Source: Thalassolituus alkanivorans
Lineage (GTDB): Bacteria > Pseudomonadota > Gammaproteobacteria > Pseudomonadales > Oceanobacteraceae
Length of the DNA stretch: 64,000 nt
Assembly: GCF_020447205.1 (NCBI RefSeq)
Contig: NZ_JAJAEL010000006.1
Location: forward strand, 1-64,000
Reading direction: 5' to 3'
The notes under the pieces are model-generated. The model was not told where the DNA came from, did not search any database, and saw only the letters and a list, made by a program, of their open reading frames with translations. How positions within the stretch are numbered: the stretch's first letter is position 1; each line of letters opens with the position of its first letter. The translations under genes and the position numbers were made by a program. This document shows, one piece after another, positions 17,287-26,323 of the stretch.

Positions 17287-17329
17287 CTATATCTTGGGGT
17301 TGAATTCATAGGTATACCGCATTATCTTG
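17287..17329 (+). promoter_or_regulatory. Tandem NrdR boxes overlapping the nrdA promoter
   Basis: CTATATCTTG (17287-17296) and CATTATCTTG (17320-17329) resemble the core of the NrdR repressor site (CwAtATaTwG) and are 33 bp apart, about three helical turns, the usual arrangement. They surround a promoter made of TTGAAT (17300-17305), a 17-nt spacer and TATCTT (17323-17328). Repression of nrdAB when dATP is high is the expected outcome. The remainder of 17077-17286 shows only AT-rich sequence and the DnaA box. Confidence 0.6.
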
Positions 17330-17451
17330 TGGATCGACTTAAAAATATGTCGGTAACTCAGTTACTTACACCGGCACCTACAGACTATCAGGCCAGCCGT
17401 CAAGCGTTTTACGGAACCCATACCGATCAAGGACAGATGGAGTAGTTTCCC

Positions 17452-19755
17452 TTGGATACAGGCACAGAAGAGATGAACAGCGAGCTAAAAGTCACCAAAC
17501 GTGACGGCACCCAGGAACCTTTAAATCTGGATAAAATCCACAAAGTAGTCACCTGGGCTGCCGAGGGTCTTGATAACGTATCTGTGTCTGAAGTGGAGCT
17601 TAAGGCCCACCTGCAGTTTTTCGACGGCATCCAGACGTCTGAGATTCATGAAACCCTGATCAAAGCCGCCGCCGATCTGATTTCTGAAGAAACACCCGAT
17701 TATCAGTACCTGGCCGCGCGCCTGAATATTTTCCATCTGCGCAAAAAAGCCTACGGCCGTTTTGAGCCACCGGCCCTGCTTGATCATGTGAAGCGCATGG
17801 TTGAGTCCGAGCGTTATGACCGCCATCTGCTCGAAGATTACACCGCTGAAGAAATCACAGCGATGGACGCCTTTATTGATCACAGCCGCGACCTGACCTT
17901 CAGCTATGCCGCGGTTAAGCAGCTGGAAGGCAAATATCTGGTACAGAACCGTGTGACCGGCGAAGTCTATGAAAGCGCTCAGTTCCTGTATGTGCTGATC
18001 GCCGCCTGCCTGTTTGCCGGCTACGACAAAGAGCGTCGCCTGGAATACATTCGTCGTTTCTACGATGCGGTATCTACATTCAAACTGTCACTGCCAACGC
18101 CAATCATGGCCGGTGTCCGTACTCCGACCCGTCAGTTCAGTTCCTGCGTACTGATCGAAGCCGGCGACAGCCTGGATTCCATCAACGCCACCGCCAGTGC
18201 CATTGTTAAGTATGTTTCCCAGCGTGCCGGTATTGGCATCAATGGCGGCCGCATCCGTGCACTCGGTAGCCCGATCCGCGGTGGTGAAGCTTTCCACACC
18301 GGTTGTATCCCGTTCTACAAACACTTCCAGACCGCCGTTAAATCCTGCTCACAGGGCGGTGTGCGCGGTGGTGCCGCTACCCTGTTCTACCCGATCTGGC
18401 ACTACGAAGTTGAAAACCTGCTGGTTCTGAAAAACAACCGCGGTGTTGAAGAAAACCGTGTACGTCACCTCGACTACGGCGTACAGATCAACAAGCTGAT
18501 GTACGAGCGTCTGATCAAGAACGGCAATATCACGCTGTTCTCACCATCCGATGTTCCGGGCCTGTATGACGCCTTCTTCGAAGATCAGGAACTGTTTGAG
18601 CAACTCTACGTTAAATACGAGCAGCAGGACGGTATCCGTAAGAAAACCCTGAAAGCGGTCGACCTGTTCTCCAGCATGATGCAGGAACGCGCCAGCACCG
18701 GCCGTATCTACATTCAGAACGTTGACCACTGTAATACCCACAGCCCGTTCAATCCGAAACTGGCTCCGGTGCGTCAGTCCAACCTGTGTCTGGAAATTGC
18801 GCTGCCAACCAAGCCGCTGAAAGACGTGAACGATGATTCCGGTGAAATCGCGCTCTGTACTCTGGCCGCATTTAACCTCGGCACACTGAACAATCTGGAT
18901 GAGCTGGAAGAACTGGCTGATCTGATCGTGCGTGCCCTCGACAGCCTGCTGAGCTATCAGGACTACCCGGTCCCGGCCGCCAAACGCGCCAGCCTGAGCC
19001 GCCGCACCCTGGGTGTGGGCGTGATCAACTATGCCTACTATCTGGCGAAAAACGGTGTGAAATATTCCGACGGCAGTGCCAACGGCCTGACCCACCGCGC
19101 TTTTGAAGCCATGCAGTACTGGTTGCTGAAAGCATCCAACAATCTGGCCAAAGAACAGGGTGCCTGTGAAGCGTTCAGCGACACTACCTATGCTCAGGGC
19201 ATTCTGCCGATCGACAGCTACAAGAAAGAAGTCGACAAGTTCTGTGAAGAACCACTGCAGTACGACTGGGAAGCCCTGCGCAAAGATATTCTGGCCCACG
19301 GCCTGCGTAACTCCACGCTGTCTGCCCTGATGCCATCTGAAACATCCTCGCAGATCAGCAACGCGACCAACGGTATTGAACCGCCGCGCGGATATATCAG
19401 CGTGAAGCAGAGCAAAGATGGTATCCTCAAGCAGGTTGTTCCTGAGTTTGAACGCCTGAAGAAAAACTACGAGTTGTTATGGCAGATTCCGAACAACAAT
19501 GGCTATCTGCAGCTGGTCGGTATCATGCAGAAATTCGTCGACCAGGCGATCTCCGCTAACACAAACTACGACCCGTCACGTTTTGACGGTGGTAAGGTAC
19601 CGATGCAACAGCTGCTGAAAGACCTGCTGACCGCGTACAAAAACGGCCTTAAGACGCTCTATTACCATAACACCCGCGATGGTATGGAAGATCCGCAGAA
19701 AGACGCTGTGATCGAAGAAGACGATGACTGCGCAGGCGGCGCGTGTAAGATTTAA
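17452..19755 (+). CDS. nrdA: NrdA, class Ia ribonucleotide reductase alpha subunit
   Basis: NrdA reduces ribonucleoside diphosphates with NrdB. The N-terminal ATP-cone (about residues 10-100) carries allosteric activity control. The substrate-site Cys (FSSCVLIE), the radical-site Cys ([10 protein letters not shown]), the tyrosines near the end ([10 protein letters not shown]) and the C-terminal CAGGACKI redox pair are all present. Similarity to E. coli NrdA is very high throughout. A TTG at 17452 has GGAG 9 nt ahead and is listed; the ATG at 17473 matches the E. coli start exactly but lacks good spacing, so either may be true. Confidence 0.95.
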   Translation: MDTGTEEMNSELKVTKRDGTQEPLNLDKIHKVVTWAAEGLDNVSVSEVELKAHLQFFDGIQTSEIHETLIKAAADLISEETPDYQYLAARLNIFHLRKKAYGRFEPPALLDHVKRMVESERYDRHLLEDYTAEEITAMDAFIDHSRDLTFSYAAVKQLEGKYLVQNRVTGEVYESAQFLYVLIAACLFAGYDKERRLEYIRRFYDAVSTFKLSLPTPIMAGVRTPTRQFSSCVLIEAGDSLDSINATASAIVKYVSQRAGIGINGGRIRALGSPIRGGEAFHTGCIPFYKHFQTAVKSCSQGGVRGGAATLFYPIWHYEVENLLVLKNNRGVEENRVRHLDYGVQINKLMYERLIKNGNITLFSPSDVPGLYDAFFEDQELFEQLYVKYEQQDGIRKKTLKAVDLFSSMMQERASTGRIYIQNVDHCNTHSPFNPKLAPVRQSNLCLEIALPTKPLKDVNDDSGEIALCTLAAFNLGTLNNLDELEELADLIVRALDSLLSYQDYPVPAAKRASLSRRTLGVGVINYAYYLAKNGVKYSDGSANGLTHRAFEAMQYWLLKASNNLAKEQGACEAFSDTTYAQGILPIDSYKKEVDKFCEEPLQYDWEALRKDILAHGLRNSTLSALMPSETSSQISNATNGIEPPRGYISVKQSKDGILKQVVPEFERLKKNYELLWQIPNNNGYLQLVGIMQKFVDQAISANTNYDPSRFDGGKVPMQQLLKDLLTAYKNGLKTLYYHNTRDGMEDPQKDAVIEEDDDCAGGACKI

Positions 19756-19771
19756 TTATTTCAGACCTGTC

Positions 19772-19796
19772 GCAGCCACCTCTCGGTGGCTGCTTT
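19772..19796 (+). other. Hairpin between nrdA and nrdB
   Basis: A perfect 9-bp stem, GCAGCCACC/GGTGGCTGC with a TCTC loop, is followed by only three T. It is too weak in its tail for a full terminator and may tune the ratio of nrdA to nrdB message or stabilise the 3' end of nrdA. Confidence 0.6.
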
Positions 19797-19811
19797 GAGA
19801 AAGAACCCCGT

Positions 19812-20942
19812 ATGGCCTATACCACATTTAACCGCAACGAATTTGATACCTTTTCCCAGCCCATGTTCTTTGGCGAACAGGTCAACGTGGCGCGCTACGA
19901 TCAGCAAAAACACAAGATTTTTGAAAATCTGATCGAAAAACAACTGTCTTTCTTCTGGCGTCCGGAAGAGGTCGACCTGACCAACGACCGCAAGGATTTC
20001 CTTGATCTGCCGGAACACGAGAAGCATATTTTCGTCAGCAACCTGAAGTATCAGACGCTGCTGGATTCCGTTCAGGGCCGTTCACCGAACATTGCCCTGT
20101 TGCCGGTTGTTTCTCTGCCGGAGCTGGAAACCTGGATTGAGACCTGGTCATTCAGCGAAACCATTCACAGCCGTTCGTACACTCATATCGTGCGTAACAT
20201 CGTGCCAAACCCGGCGCAGATTTTTGACGATATCACCCGTAACGAGCACATCACCCGCCGTGCTATCTCGGTTACCGAGTACTACGACAGCTTTATCAAT
20301 CTGAGCAATTACTACATCCAGCTGGGTGAGGGTACGCATCAGGTAAATGGCGAAACCATTGAAGTTACGCTGCACGAGCTGAAGCGCCGCATGTATCTGA
20401 TGATGGTGTCAGTAAACGTACTTGAAGCCATCCGTTTTTACGTCAGCTTTGCCTGCTCTTTTGCCTTCGCCGAACGCGCCAAAATGGAAGGCAACGCCAA
20501 GATCATCAAGCTGATTGCCCGTGATGAAGCCCTGCACCTGACCGGCACTCAGCACATTCTGCAGATCATGGCCAAAGGTAAAGACGATCCAGAATTTGCC
20601 ACCATCGCCGAAGAATGCCGCGATGACGTTGTACGCATTTTCAGCGAAGCCGCACAGCAGGAAAAAGAGTGGGCCGAATATCTGTTCAAAGACGGTTCCA
20701 TGATCGGTCTGAACAAAGACATTCTGTGTCAGTACGTTGAGTACATCACCAATCAGCGTATTGCTGCTCTGGGTTTTGATCCTGTTTTCCCGCCGCGCAA
20801 CAACCCACTGCCGTGGATCAACGCCTGGCTGAACAGCGATAACGTTCAGGTAGCACCGCAGGAAGCTGAAATCAGCTCTTATCTGGTAGGCGCCATCGAC
20901 AGTGAAGTGGATACCGCCGATCTGGGTGATTTTGACCTCTGA
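19812..20942 (+). CDS. nrdB: NrdB, class Ia ribonucleotide reductase beta subunit
   Basis: NrdB houses the diferric-tyrosyl radical cofactor used by NrdA. The radical Tyr lies in [12 protein letters not shown] (about residue 119), and iron ligands are seen in [10 protein letters not shown] and [13 protein letters not shown]. At 376 residues it matches E. coli NrdB length and sequence. AGAAAG lies ahead of the ATG. It is 57 nt downstream of nrdA and overlaps the ferredoxin gene by one base. Confidence 0.96.
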   Translation: MAYTTFNRNEFDTFSQPMFFGEQVNVARYDQQKHKIFENLIEKQLSFFWRPEEVDLTNDRKDFLDLPEHEKHIFVSNLKYQTLLDSVQGRSPNIALLPVVSLPELETWIETWSFSETIHSRSYTHIVRNIVPNPAQIFDDITRNEHITRRAISVTEYYDSFINLSNYYIQLGEGTHQVNGETIEVTLHELKRRMYLMMVSVNVLEAIRFYVSFACSFAFAERAKMEGNAKIIKLIARDEALHLTGTQHILQIMAKGKDDPEFATIAEECRDDVVRIFSEAAQQEKEWAEYLFKDGSMIGLNKDILCQYVEYITNQRIAALGFDPVFPPRNNPLPWINAWLNSDNVQVAPQEAEISSYLVGAIDSEVDTADLGDFDL

Positions 20943-21403
20943 TGTCTGCTGCTTTGAAAAAAATGCCTGACACCCCGGACAATGATTTCGAACTGACCGG
21001 GGACAATCAGCCCGACAGCAATTTCGAACTCGAAGCCCTGCAACCTGAAGCTGAGCAAGCAGCTCCGCTTCAGGCTGAGCTGTTTCTGCCGGAAAGCAAT
21101 CCGGAGCAACCGGAAACCAGCCCGCAGATCGAATTCGATGGCATGCAAAAGCCACTGTTCAATGTATTGCTGGACGATGGCCGTGAAGTTCACTTCCAGC
21201 ATGCAGCCACCCTGCTGGAGTCACTCGAAGCTCAGGACGTTGCCGTACATTATCAGTGCCGCGAAGGTTACTGTGGCAGTTGTCGTGTGCAGCTGCTGGA
21301 GGGCGATGTCCACTATGCAGAAGAGCCTATGGCCTGGCTTAACGAGGGCGATATTCTGCCCTGCTGCTGCATTCCTAAAAGCAATATCAAAATTAAGCTG
21401 TAA
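20942..21403 (+). CDS. YfaE-like 2Fe-2S ferredoxin for NrdB maintenance, with long acidic extension
   Basis: The C-terminal about 85 residues are a plant-type 2Fe-2S ferredoxin with CREGYCGSC and a later CCC, matching YfaE, which re-reduces iron for NrdB cofactor assembly. Unlike the short (about 84-residue) E. coli protein, this one has about 65 extra N-terminal residues that are acidic and rich in Pro, Glu and Asn. The TGATG overlap with nrdB fixes the first start, although an internal Met (about residue 68) would give the short form. Position after nrdB supports the role. Confidence 0.88.
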   Translation: MSAALKKMPDTPDNDFELTGDNQPDSNFELEALQPEAEQAAPLQAELFLPESNPEQPETSPQIEFDGMQKPLFNVLLDDGREVHFQHAATLLESLEAQDVAVHYQCREGYCGSCRVQLLEGDVHYAEEPMAWLNEGDILPCCCIPKSNIKIKL

Positions 21404-21500
21404 AACCTCCCTGTCCTGCGCTGAATCAACATTTTTGCCGCACGCCTCCCCTACTATCAGGTGGCAGTTATAACAATACGCAAGGTCAAGGAGTTCAGCG

Positions 21501-21779
21501 ATGGCTTACATCTGTATTACCCCCAATGTTGCAATGGTACGCATGAATGCCGGCGATCATCTGGAAGAGATGCCCGGCGATTTTTACATCAATCTGGACA
21601 CTCTGGTTGAAGCCCGGATGCGCAAAGTGCGTAAAGAACACGAAGGGGATTTCTGCTCTGACGTTCTGCTGGTACTGCAAAATAAAACCCATGAGTTTAT
21701 TTTCCGTAACAGCCCAGCCGGCAATAAAGCCCGTGAAACACTGGAAAAGTACCTGTCCGAACGCAGTATTAATTGTTGA
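21501..21779 (+). CDS. Conserved-looking small protein, unknown function
   Basis: I do not recognise this 92-residue protein. AAGGAG precedes the ATG at good distance and codon use looks normal. It is soluble, with mixed charge, a hydrophobic strand (SDVLLVLQNK) and two Cys; no signal peptide, membrane span or metal motif is evident. It lies between the nrd operon and bcp, with no shared operon evident. Confidence 0.65.
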   Translation: MAYICITPNVAMVRMNAGDHLEEMPGDFYINLDTLVEARMRKVRKEHEGDFCSDVLLVLQNKTHEFIFRNSPAGNKARETLEKYLSERSINC

Positions 21780-21820
21780 AGTGAAATCAACGTGGCTTGA
21801 TTTATCAGGCCGCTGCGGTA

Positions 21821-21844
21821 GCCTTGGTGCTTTTGCACCGAGGC
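21821..21844 (+). promoter_or_regulatory. bcp: Stem-loop covering the bcp ribosome-binding site
   Basis: GCCTTGGTGC and GCACCGAGGC form a 10-bp stem (one G-U pair) with a TTTT loop. The GAGG ribosome-binding site (21840-21843) lies in the right arm, 7 nt ahead of the ATG. If it folds in the RNA, translation of bcp would be blocked until the stem opens, by heat, a protein or an oxidative signal. Confidence 0.55.
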
Positions 21845-21850
21845 ATAAAC

Positions 21851-22324
21851 ATGAGTCTGAATTTCCCCCCACTGGAGCAATCTGCTCCCGACTTTACCAC
21901 CCCTGATCAAAACGGTAATAACGTTACGCTGAGTGCACTGAAAGGCAAAAACGTTGTACTGTACTTTTACCCGAAAGCCATGACCCCCGGCTGCACCGTT
22001 CAGGCCTGCGGCATCCGCGACACACGCAGCGAATACGAAGCACTGAATACTGTAGTACTCGGCATCAGCCCGGATGCTCCTTCACGCCTGCAGAAATTCA
22101 TCGATAAATACGATCTGAATTTTGATCTGCTGTCGGATGAAGACCACAGCATTGCTGAACAATATGGCGTCTGGGGCCTGAAAAAATTTATGGGCAAAGA
22201 GTTTATGGGCATCCACCGCGTAACCTTTATTATTGATGCCACCGGGAAACTCCGGCATGTGATGGCTAAGGTCAAAACCAAAACCCATCATGATGATGTG
22301 ATTAATATTCTGAAAACGCTCTGA
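21851..22324 (+). CDS. bcp: Bcp, thiol peroxidase (peroxiredoxin Q family)
   Basis: Bcp reduces hydroperoxides with thioredoxin. The 157-residue protein carries YPKAMTPGCTVQACGIRD, in which the first Cys (about residue 46) is the peroxidatic one and the second, five residues later, the resolving Cys of this family. LLSDEDHSIAEQYGVWG and HRVTFIIDATGK are further family blocks. The start at 21851 gives the family N-terminus; the frame is open 18 codons upstream, but those overlap the stem-loop. Confidence 0.93.
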   Translation: MSLNFPPLEQSAPDFTTPDQNGNNVTLSALKGKNVVLYFYPKAMTPGCTVQACGIRDTRSEYEALNTVVLGISPDAPSRLQKFIDKYDLNFDLLSDEDHSIAEQYGVWGLKKFMGKEFMGIHRVTFIIDATGKLRHVMAKVKTKTHHDDVINILKTL

Positions 22325-22372
22325 CGCCTGAAAAAGCCTCAATTCCTGTCCCGGGCGGCCGATACAGGCTGT

Positions 22373-23296
22373 ATGAAAATCCCTGAATTTTTTCTGCTGA
22401 TCAGCAGTATTCTTTCTGCCGCACCGGCCCTCGCCGGGGCCGGCCATTATGCCGGCTGCTCCGGCGGTTTTGTGCATGCGCCTTATGCCGGAATTCCTGC
22501 CCTGCAGGATGAAGGGGATCAGTATGCCGCTGTCGAATGCCACCTCCTGCCACAACCAGCCCAGCATGGGCGACACTGGCTGCCAGCGCTGCCACAACTG
22601 GAATGGACTCAGGGTCTGCGCACTGAAATGTCACGCAGCAAAGGCTATAGCGAATTCAGCGACTGGCGCATCAGCCTTCCCCTGTACCAGATCGATATGA
22701 TGACGGTCGCCTTCAGCGCACAGCAGCAAAAACTGCAGCAATTACACCAGCTGCAGCAACCACTGATCATTTCTGATCAGTCCTACCAGCAGGGACAGGC
22801 TCTGCTGCTGAACAGTACGACAAAACAGTGGGGACTGGAGCTGGATACCCGCCGCAGCGGCAGCCCGATAAGCTCAACCGGGCTGGAACACATACAACAA
22901 TGGCAACCACTCAGCGTCCGTCTGCAGAACAGTAACCTTGAGACCTTAATACCAGCACAGTTTGATTACTGGCAACTGAACATTAAACACCAGCCATTAC
23001 TGCCTGGCTTGCGGGGGATCTGGGCATTCAGTCTCGGGCACGGTCAGGTATATGACGATGGTAACGCGGCATTACTGGATGAATCAGCGCTGGCCAATGA
23101 TTTTATCAGCCTGAAACTACTGCTCGGCAGTGTATGGCGAGTGCGCATTACGCCCAATCTGCACTGGCAGAACAGCCTGTCCACCGAAAGCCAGAACTTC
23201 CTGTTTGTCAGCCGCCGTGATGACGACAGCCTGCGTATTGAAGATATTAACCTGCTCAGTTACCGCTTTTTCAGCGGCATCGAATGGCGGTTTTAG
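22373..23296 (+). CDS. Putative outer-membrane beta-barrel protein, unknown function
   Basis: The protein has a clear signal peptide (residues 1-21, ending ALAG), many alternating hydrophobic strands, and ends in SGIEWRF, with the terminal aromatic residue typical for Bam-dependent outer-membrane barrels. Two Cys near the N-terminus (YAGCSGG, AVECHL) may form a disulfide. A central Gln-rich stretch (about residues 118-128) is unusual. I cannot assign a family with confidence; phospholipase A1 motifs were not seen. It converges on the AraC gene with a 4-nt overlap. Confidence 0.7.
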   Translation: MKIPEFFLLISSILSAAPALAGAGHYAGCSGGFVHAPYAGIPALQDEGDQYAAVECHLLPQPAQHGRHWLPALPQLEWTQGLRTEMSRSKGYSEFSDWRISLPLYQIDMMTVAFSAQQQKLQQLHQLQQPLIISDQSYQQGQALLLNSTTKQWGLELDTRRSGSPISSTGLEHIQQWQPLSVRLQNSNLETLIPAQFDYWQLNIKHQPLLPGLRGIWAFSLGHGQVYDDGNAALLDESALANDFISLKLLLGSVWRVRITPNLHWQNSLSTESQNFLFVSRRDDDSLRIEDINLLSYRFFSGIEWRF

Positions 23297-24360
23297 GAGG
23301 TGGAGGATTTATGCTGCTGGCGGTACTCCAGAGGGGCCACGCCTTCCCAGCGTTTAAAAGCCCGCGTAAAGGTACTGCTTTCTGAAAAGCCAAGTTGCTC
23401 GCTGATCTGAGTCAGAGGCAGACTGGTTGTGGTTAACAGAATCAGAGCCCGCCGCTGACGTTCTGCATCCAACAACTGCTGAAAGCTTGTCTGATCATCC
23501 TGCAATTTACGCTGCAAAGTCCGGCCGCTCATATGCAGACGCTGGGCCAGCTGATCACGATCAACCGATAAATCCATGCTGTTACGCAGAAAGTGCTGAA
23601 CCAGCCCGGCAGTATCGGGTTGTTGCAGCAGAGCCAACTGCTCTTCCAGCATCTGCTCATGCATTGCCGCCAGCTTTTCATCACCTAATGCCAGGGGTTC
23701 TGCCATAATTTCCGGCGCAAATACCAAGGCGTTCCGCGATGCCTCAAACTGCAAGGAGGCGGCAAAGATACGTTGGTAATTATCCAGATTTTCCGGCTGT
23801 TTATGCATAAACTCTGCACGCTGCAGAGCAACCGGTTTACAGGCCAGCCAACTGGCAAAACTGCGTAATAAAACCAGAACGGCATCTACCTGATGACGGC
23901 TGAAATTATCGGCCTGAGGTTCGTAGCAAATCGCAGCTTCCTGCTCATTGAGTTGCAGAAAATAACGCCCGCCATCACTCAGAAGCCGGGTGTAACGGAC
24001 AGACTTTTCGAACGCTGAACCAAGATCCGGACTGTGCATCAGTGTCAGGGCAAACAGCTGAAAATGTGCCGGTTTAACCAGTTCTCCCATCAGCAAACCA
24101 AAATCTTCAGCCGGACACAACGCTTCCGCTGCACGCCATATTTTTAAGGTTTGTTGCAGAGATACCCGGGCGTAGGAAGTATTCAGTAACTCATGGCTGA
24201 TGCCGGCCGCCTGCAGCAACGGGGCAGCAGCAATGCCCTGCAGTTCCGCGCCCTGCAGTAAGGCTTTTATCCAGAGAACAGATACTGTTTTTTCCGCGTT
24301 ATTGTATGGTGTATTCATTAACTGACTTCTGCGGTTAAACCCGGTGTCCTGCGGGGACAA
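23293..24360 (-). CDS. AraC-family regulator with arabinose-binding-like N-terminal domain
   Basis: The N-terminal about 200 residues resemble the domain found in OruR/VirF-type AraC regulators (PF12625-like; LLQAAGISHELL, VKPAHFQLFALTLMHSPDLGSAF). The C-terminal double helix-turn-helix is clear (LAQRLHMSGRTLQRKL and ISEQLGFSESSTFTRAFKRWEG). The inducer and target are unknown. An ATG at 24318 (MNTPYN) is an equally good start, with no decisive ribosome-binding site for either. Confidence 0.88.
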   Translation of the reverse strand: MSPQDTGFNRRSQLMNTPYNNAEKTVSVLWIKALLQGAELQGIAAAPLLQAAGISHELLNTSYARVSLQQTLKIWRAAEALCPAEDFGLLMGELVKPAHFQLFALTLMHSPDLGSAFEKSVRYTRLLSDGGRYFLQLNEQEAAICYEPQADNFSRHQVDAVLVLLRSFASWLACKPVALQRAEFMHKQPENLDNYQRIFAASLQFEASRNALVFAPEIMAEPLALGDEKLAAMHEQMLEEQLALLQQPDTAGLVQHFLRNSMDLSVDRDQLAQRLHMSGRTLQRKLQDDQTSFQQLLDAERQRRALILLTTTSLPLTQISEQLGFSESSTFTRAFKRWEGVAPLEYRQQHKSSTS

Positions 24361-24434
24361 TTTTTAATACCGGCATTTGCGCTACATTATGAGCATCTGA
24401 CAACCGATAACAATAAAACAAAGAGAACTCCGCT

Positions 24435-24911
24435 ATGAATAAAAAAACAGCCGATCAATGGTTTGAAGAGTATGGTGCCAGCCACCAGAACCCACTGAAC
24501 AAACTGATTCATTGGATCTGTGTCCCGCTTATTTTTATTGTCATCATGGGGTTGCTGTGGGAAATACCGGTACCGGCAACCTTCACGCAAGTACCCTACC
24601 TGAACTGGGCCACCCTGTCAGCCATTGTTGTAGTGGGGTTTTATGTACGAATGTCATTCAGCCTGTCGGTCGGCCTGACCGCTTTTACCATTGCAACCTA
24701 TGCTCTTATTGCCTGGTTTGAGCAACTGAATCTGGCACCACTCTGGGCCGTCTGCGCTGGCAGCTTTGTTGTATTGTGGATTCTTCAGTTTATTGGGCAC
24801 TACATTGAAGGGAAAAAGCCGTCATTCTTTAAAGACATTCAGTTTCTGCTGATTGGCCCTGCATGGCTGATGGGATTTATCTATCGCAAACTGGGCATTC
24901 CGTACTCCTGA
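24435..24911 (+). CDS. Mpo1-like (DUF962/YGL010w family) membrane protein
   Basis: The 158-residue protein has four or five membrane spans and the family motifs YGASHQNPLNKLIHWICVP near the start and GHYIEGKKPSF near residue 115, where His residues bind iron in the yeast homologue Mpo1, a fatty-acid alpha-dioxygenase. A lipid-oxidising role in the inner membrane is inferred from that family only. An AAAGAG ribosome-binding site precedes the ATG. It is divergent from the AraC gene and followed by a terminator. Confidence 0.85.
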   Translation: MNKKTADQWFEEYGASHQNPLNKLIHWICVPLIFIVIMGLLWEIPVPATFTQVPYLNWATLSAIVVVGFYVRMSFSLSVGLTAFTIATYALIAWFEQLNLAPLWAVCAGSFVVLWILQFIGHYIEGKKPSFFKDIQFLLIGPAWLMGFIYRKLGIPYS

Positions 24912-24918
24912 TCACATT

Positions 24919-24944
24919 ATGGCGGTACTCAGTACCGCCATTTT
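24919..24944 (+). terminator. Intrinsic terminator after the Mpo1-like gene
   Basis: ATGGCGGTAC and GTACCGCCAT form a perfect 10-bp stem with a TCA loop, followed by TTTT. It separates the Mpo1-like gene from the MAPEG gene. Confidence 0.75.
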
Positions 24945-25079
24945 CACTGCGACTCCCCCTGTGCGGATAATGCTGACGCTATTTCGGCACACTCCAACCT
25001 CGTGCAACCTCCGCTAACAAGCTAAAAATGCAGCGCAGCTTTTACAAGCTCTCTATTTCATCTGAATACAGGAAAGACT

Positions 25080-25454
25080 ATGACTATCGGATATTGGTGC
25101 GTCCTGATCGCCGCTTTATTGCCTTATGTATTTACCGGGCTGGCCAAAGCTGGCGGACGTCGTTACAACAATTACTCGCCACGCGAGTTTCTGGAGAAGC
25201 AGGAAGGTTATCGCAAACGCGCACACTGGGTGCAACTCAACAGCTTTGAAGCATTTCCGGCATTTGCCGCAGCGGTAATTATTGCTCACCTGAGCGGTGG
25301 TAATCAGGAATGGATTGATATGCTGGCTATGGCTTTTATCGCGATCCGGGTGCTGTATGGCGTGTTATACCTCAGCAATCATGCAACCCTGCGCTCTCTG
25401 GTCTGGACGGCGGGCATTGGCTGCACCGTTGCCCTGTTTGTCAGCGGTGTTTAA
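25080..25454 (+). CDS. MAPEG-family membrane protein
   Basis: The 124-residue protein has four hydrophobic helices and the MAPEG-like pattern RAHWVQLNSFEAFPAFAAAVI, where Asn/Glu in helix 2 are conserved. MAPEG proteins include glutathione transferases and peroxidases for lipids, but many bacterial members have no proven activity. AGGAAAG lies ahead of the ATG. It overlaps the convergent small gene by 4 nt. Confidence 0.85.
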   Translation: MTIGYWCVLIAALLPYVFTGLAKAGGRRYNNYSPREFLEKQEGYRKRAHWVQLNSFEAFPAFAAAVIIAHLSGGNQEWIDMLAMAFIAIRVLYGVLYLSNHATLRSLVWTAGIGCTVALFVSGV

Positions 25455-25711
25455 ACCGTCATCATATGTCCATTGCGTTTGTAGCAATAAGCTGAATTGC
25501 AGTAGATAACAATTTGCCGGCCTTTATCTGACGTCTGGATAATATAAAGGTCGGTAAATTCCGGCGTTTTCTCCATAAAAGTAGCATTACGGATCAGGCT
25601 GGCGTGGGCATCCTGCATATGATTGTTCTGTGCTGGCAGTTCTGCAGCAGGCAGATACAAACCCAGCAAAGTAAATAATCCGATAATCATGAGGTGCAGT
25701 GAAGGTTTCAT
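25451..25711 (-). CDS. Small exported protein, unknown function
   Basis: I do not recognise this 86-residue protein. It opens with a hydrophobic segment (residues 5-22) with a likely signal cleavage at PAAELPA, and the remaining about 60 residues form a small domain with two Cys (IYCNSAYCYKR). AGGAG lies 7 nt ahead of the ATG, which supports expression. A periplasmic location is inferred. Confidence 0.65.
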   Translation of the reverse strand: MKPSLHLMIIGLFTLLGLYLPAAELPAQNNHMQDAHASLIRNATFMEKTPEFTDLYIIQTSDKGRQIVIYCNSAYCYKRNGHMMTV

Positions 25712-25887
25712 AGCCCAACTCCTGACAACATACTTAAACCAAGTATAGGAAGAGGGAGGGAGCCGACATGGATTGTTTTGTTATAAAGAGTTACCTGCAG
25801 ACAGGCTTGTTACTTCACACAGAAGATCCCTGCGCTGCATCGGCGGAACCATCACAGCCTGTTCAATACGGCCGGCACCGGAGGCAT

Positions 25888-25916
25888 AAAAAAACAGGCA
25901 CAAGGCCTGTTTTTTC
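25888..25916 (-). terminator. Terminator at the end of the che/flagellar region
   Basis: ACAGGC (25894-25899) pairs with GCCTGT (25905-25910), with seven A on the left and seven T on the right, so it works in both directions. On the minus strand it closes the long chemotaxis unit just after the DUF2802 gene. The rest of 25712-25887 contains no supported gene. Confidence 0.85.
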
Positions 25917-25930
25917 AATCAATCAGTATT

Positions 25931-26314
25931 TTAATGCGCTGTCTGCCGTTTCAGCGAAACAATCAGCTCCGCTTCTCCCCGCGCGACGCCACAACTGTCA
26001 ACCAGATCGCTGGCTGTTGCTCCGAGTCCAACCAGGCGTGATGCCTGCAAAAAGGTAGCCTCGTCTGTTGTAGGCAAAACTACCTTGCGTTCAGCCTGCT
26101 GCAGGCGTCCATCCATCTGTTTGAGCTTTCGCCCCATACCAATGGTGCTTTTGCTCATCGCCTGATGTGCCTGTTGTAAGCTGCCAACCGCCTGATCCAG
26201 CCGGCTGGCATCCTGATTTTGCTGCCGTTTAAGCGACCACATAAAAGCGCCGACCAATAACAGCAAACCCATATTACCTATCAATAACCAGTGCATCAGT
26301 GACAGAGACGCCAT
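25931..26314 (-). CDS. DUF2802 protein at the end of the chemotaxis operon
   Basis: The 127-residue protein has one N-terminal membrane helix (residues 8-26), a coiled-coil stretch (residues 35-75) and a C-terminal small domain (EATFLQASRLVGLGATASDLVDSCGVARGEAELIVSL in pieces) that looks like a Myb/HTH-like fold of DUF2802. The same gene follows cheW in Pseudomonas flagellar clusters (PA1465 type), and its function is unknown. It is 9 nt downstream of cheW, so it is in the same operon. Confidence 0.85.
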   Translation of the reverse strand: MASLSLMHWLLIGNMGLLLLVGAFMWSLKRQQNQDASRLDQAVGSLQQAHQAMSKSTIGMGRKLKQMDGRLQQAERKVVLPTTDEATFLQASRLVGLGATASDLVDSCGVARGEAELIVSLKRQTAH

Positions 26315-26323
26315 GACAGACTC

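Noticed and set aside
18541-19299. A 252-codon minus-strand frame opposite nrdA
   Set aside because: It mirrors the codon pattern of nrdA; no start signal or family features.
20409-21155. A 248-codon minus-strand frame opposite nrdB and the ferredoxin
   Set aside because: It is a shadow frame, spanning two real overlapping genes on the other strand.
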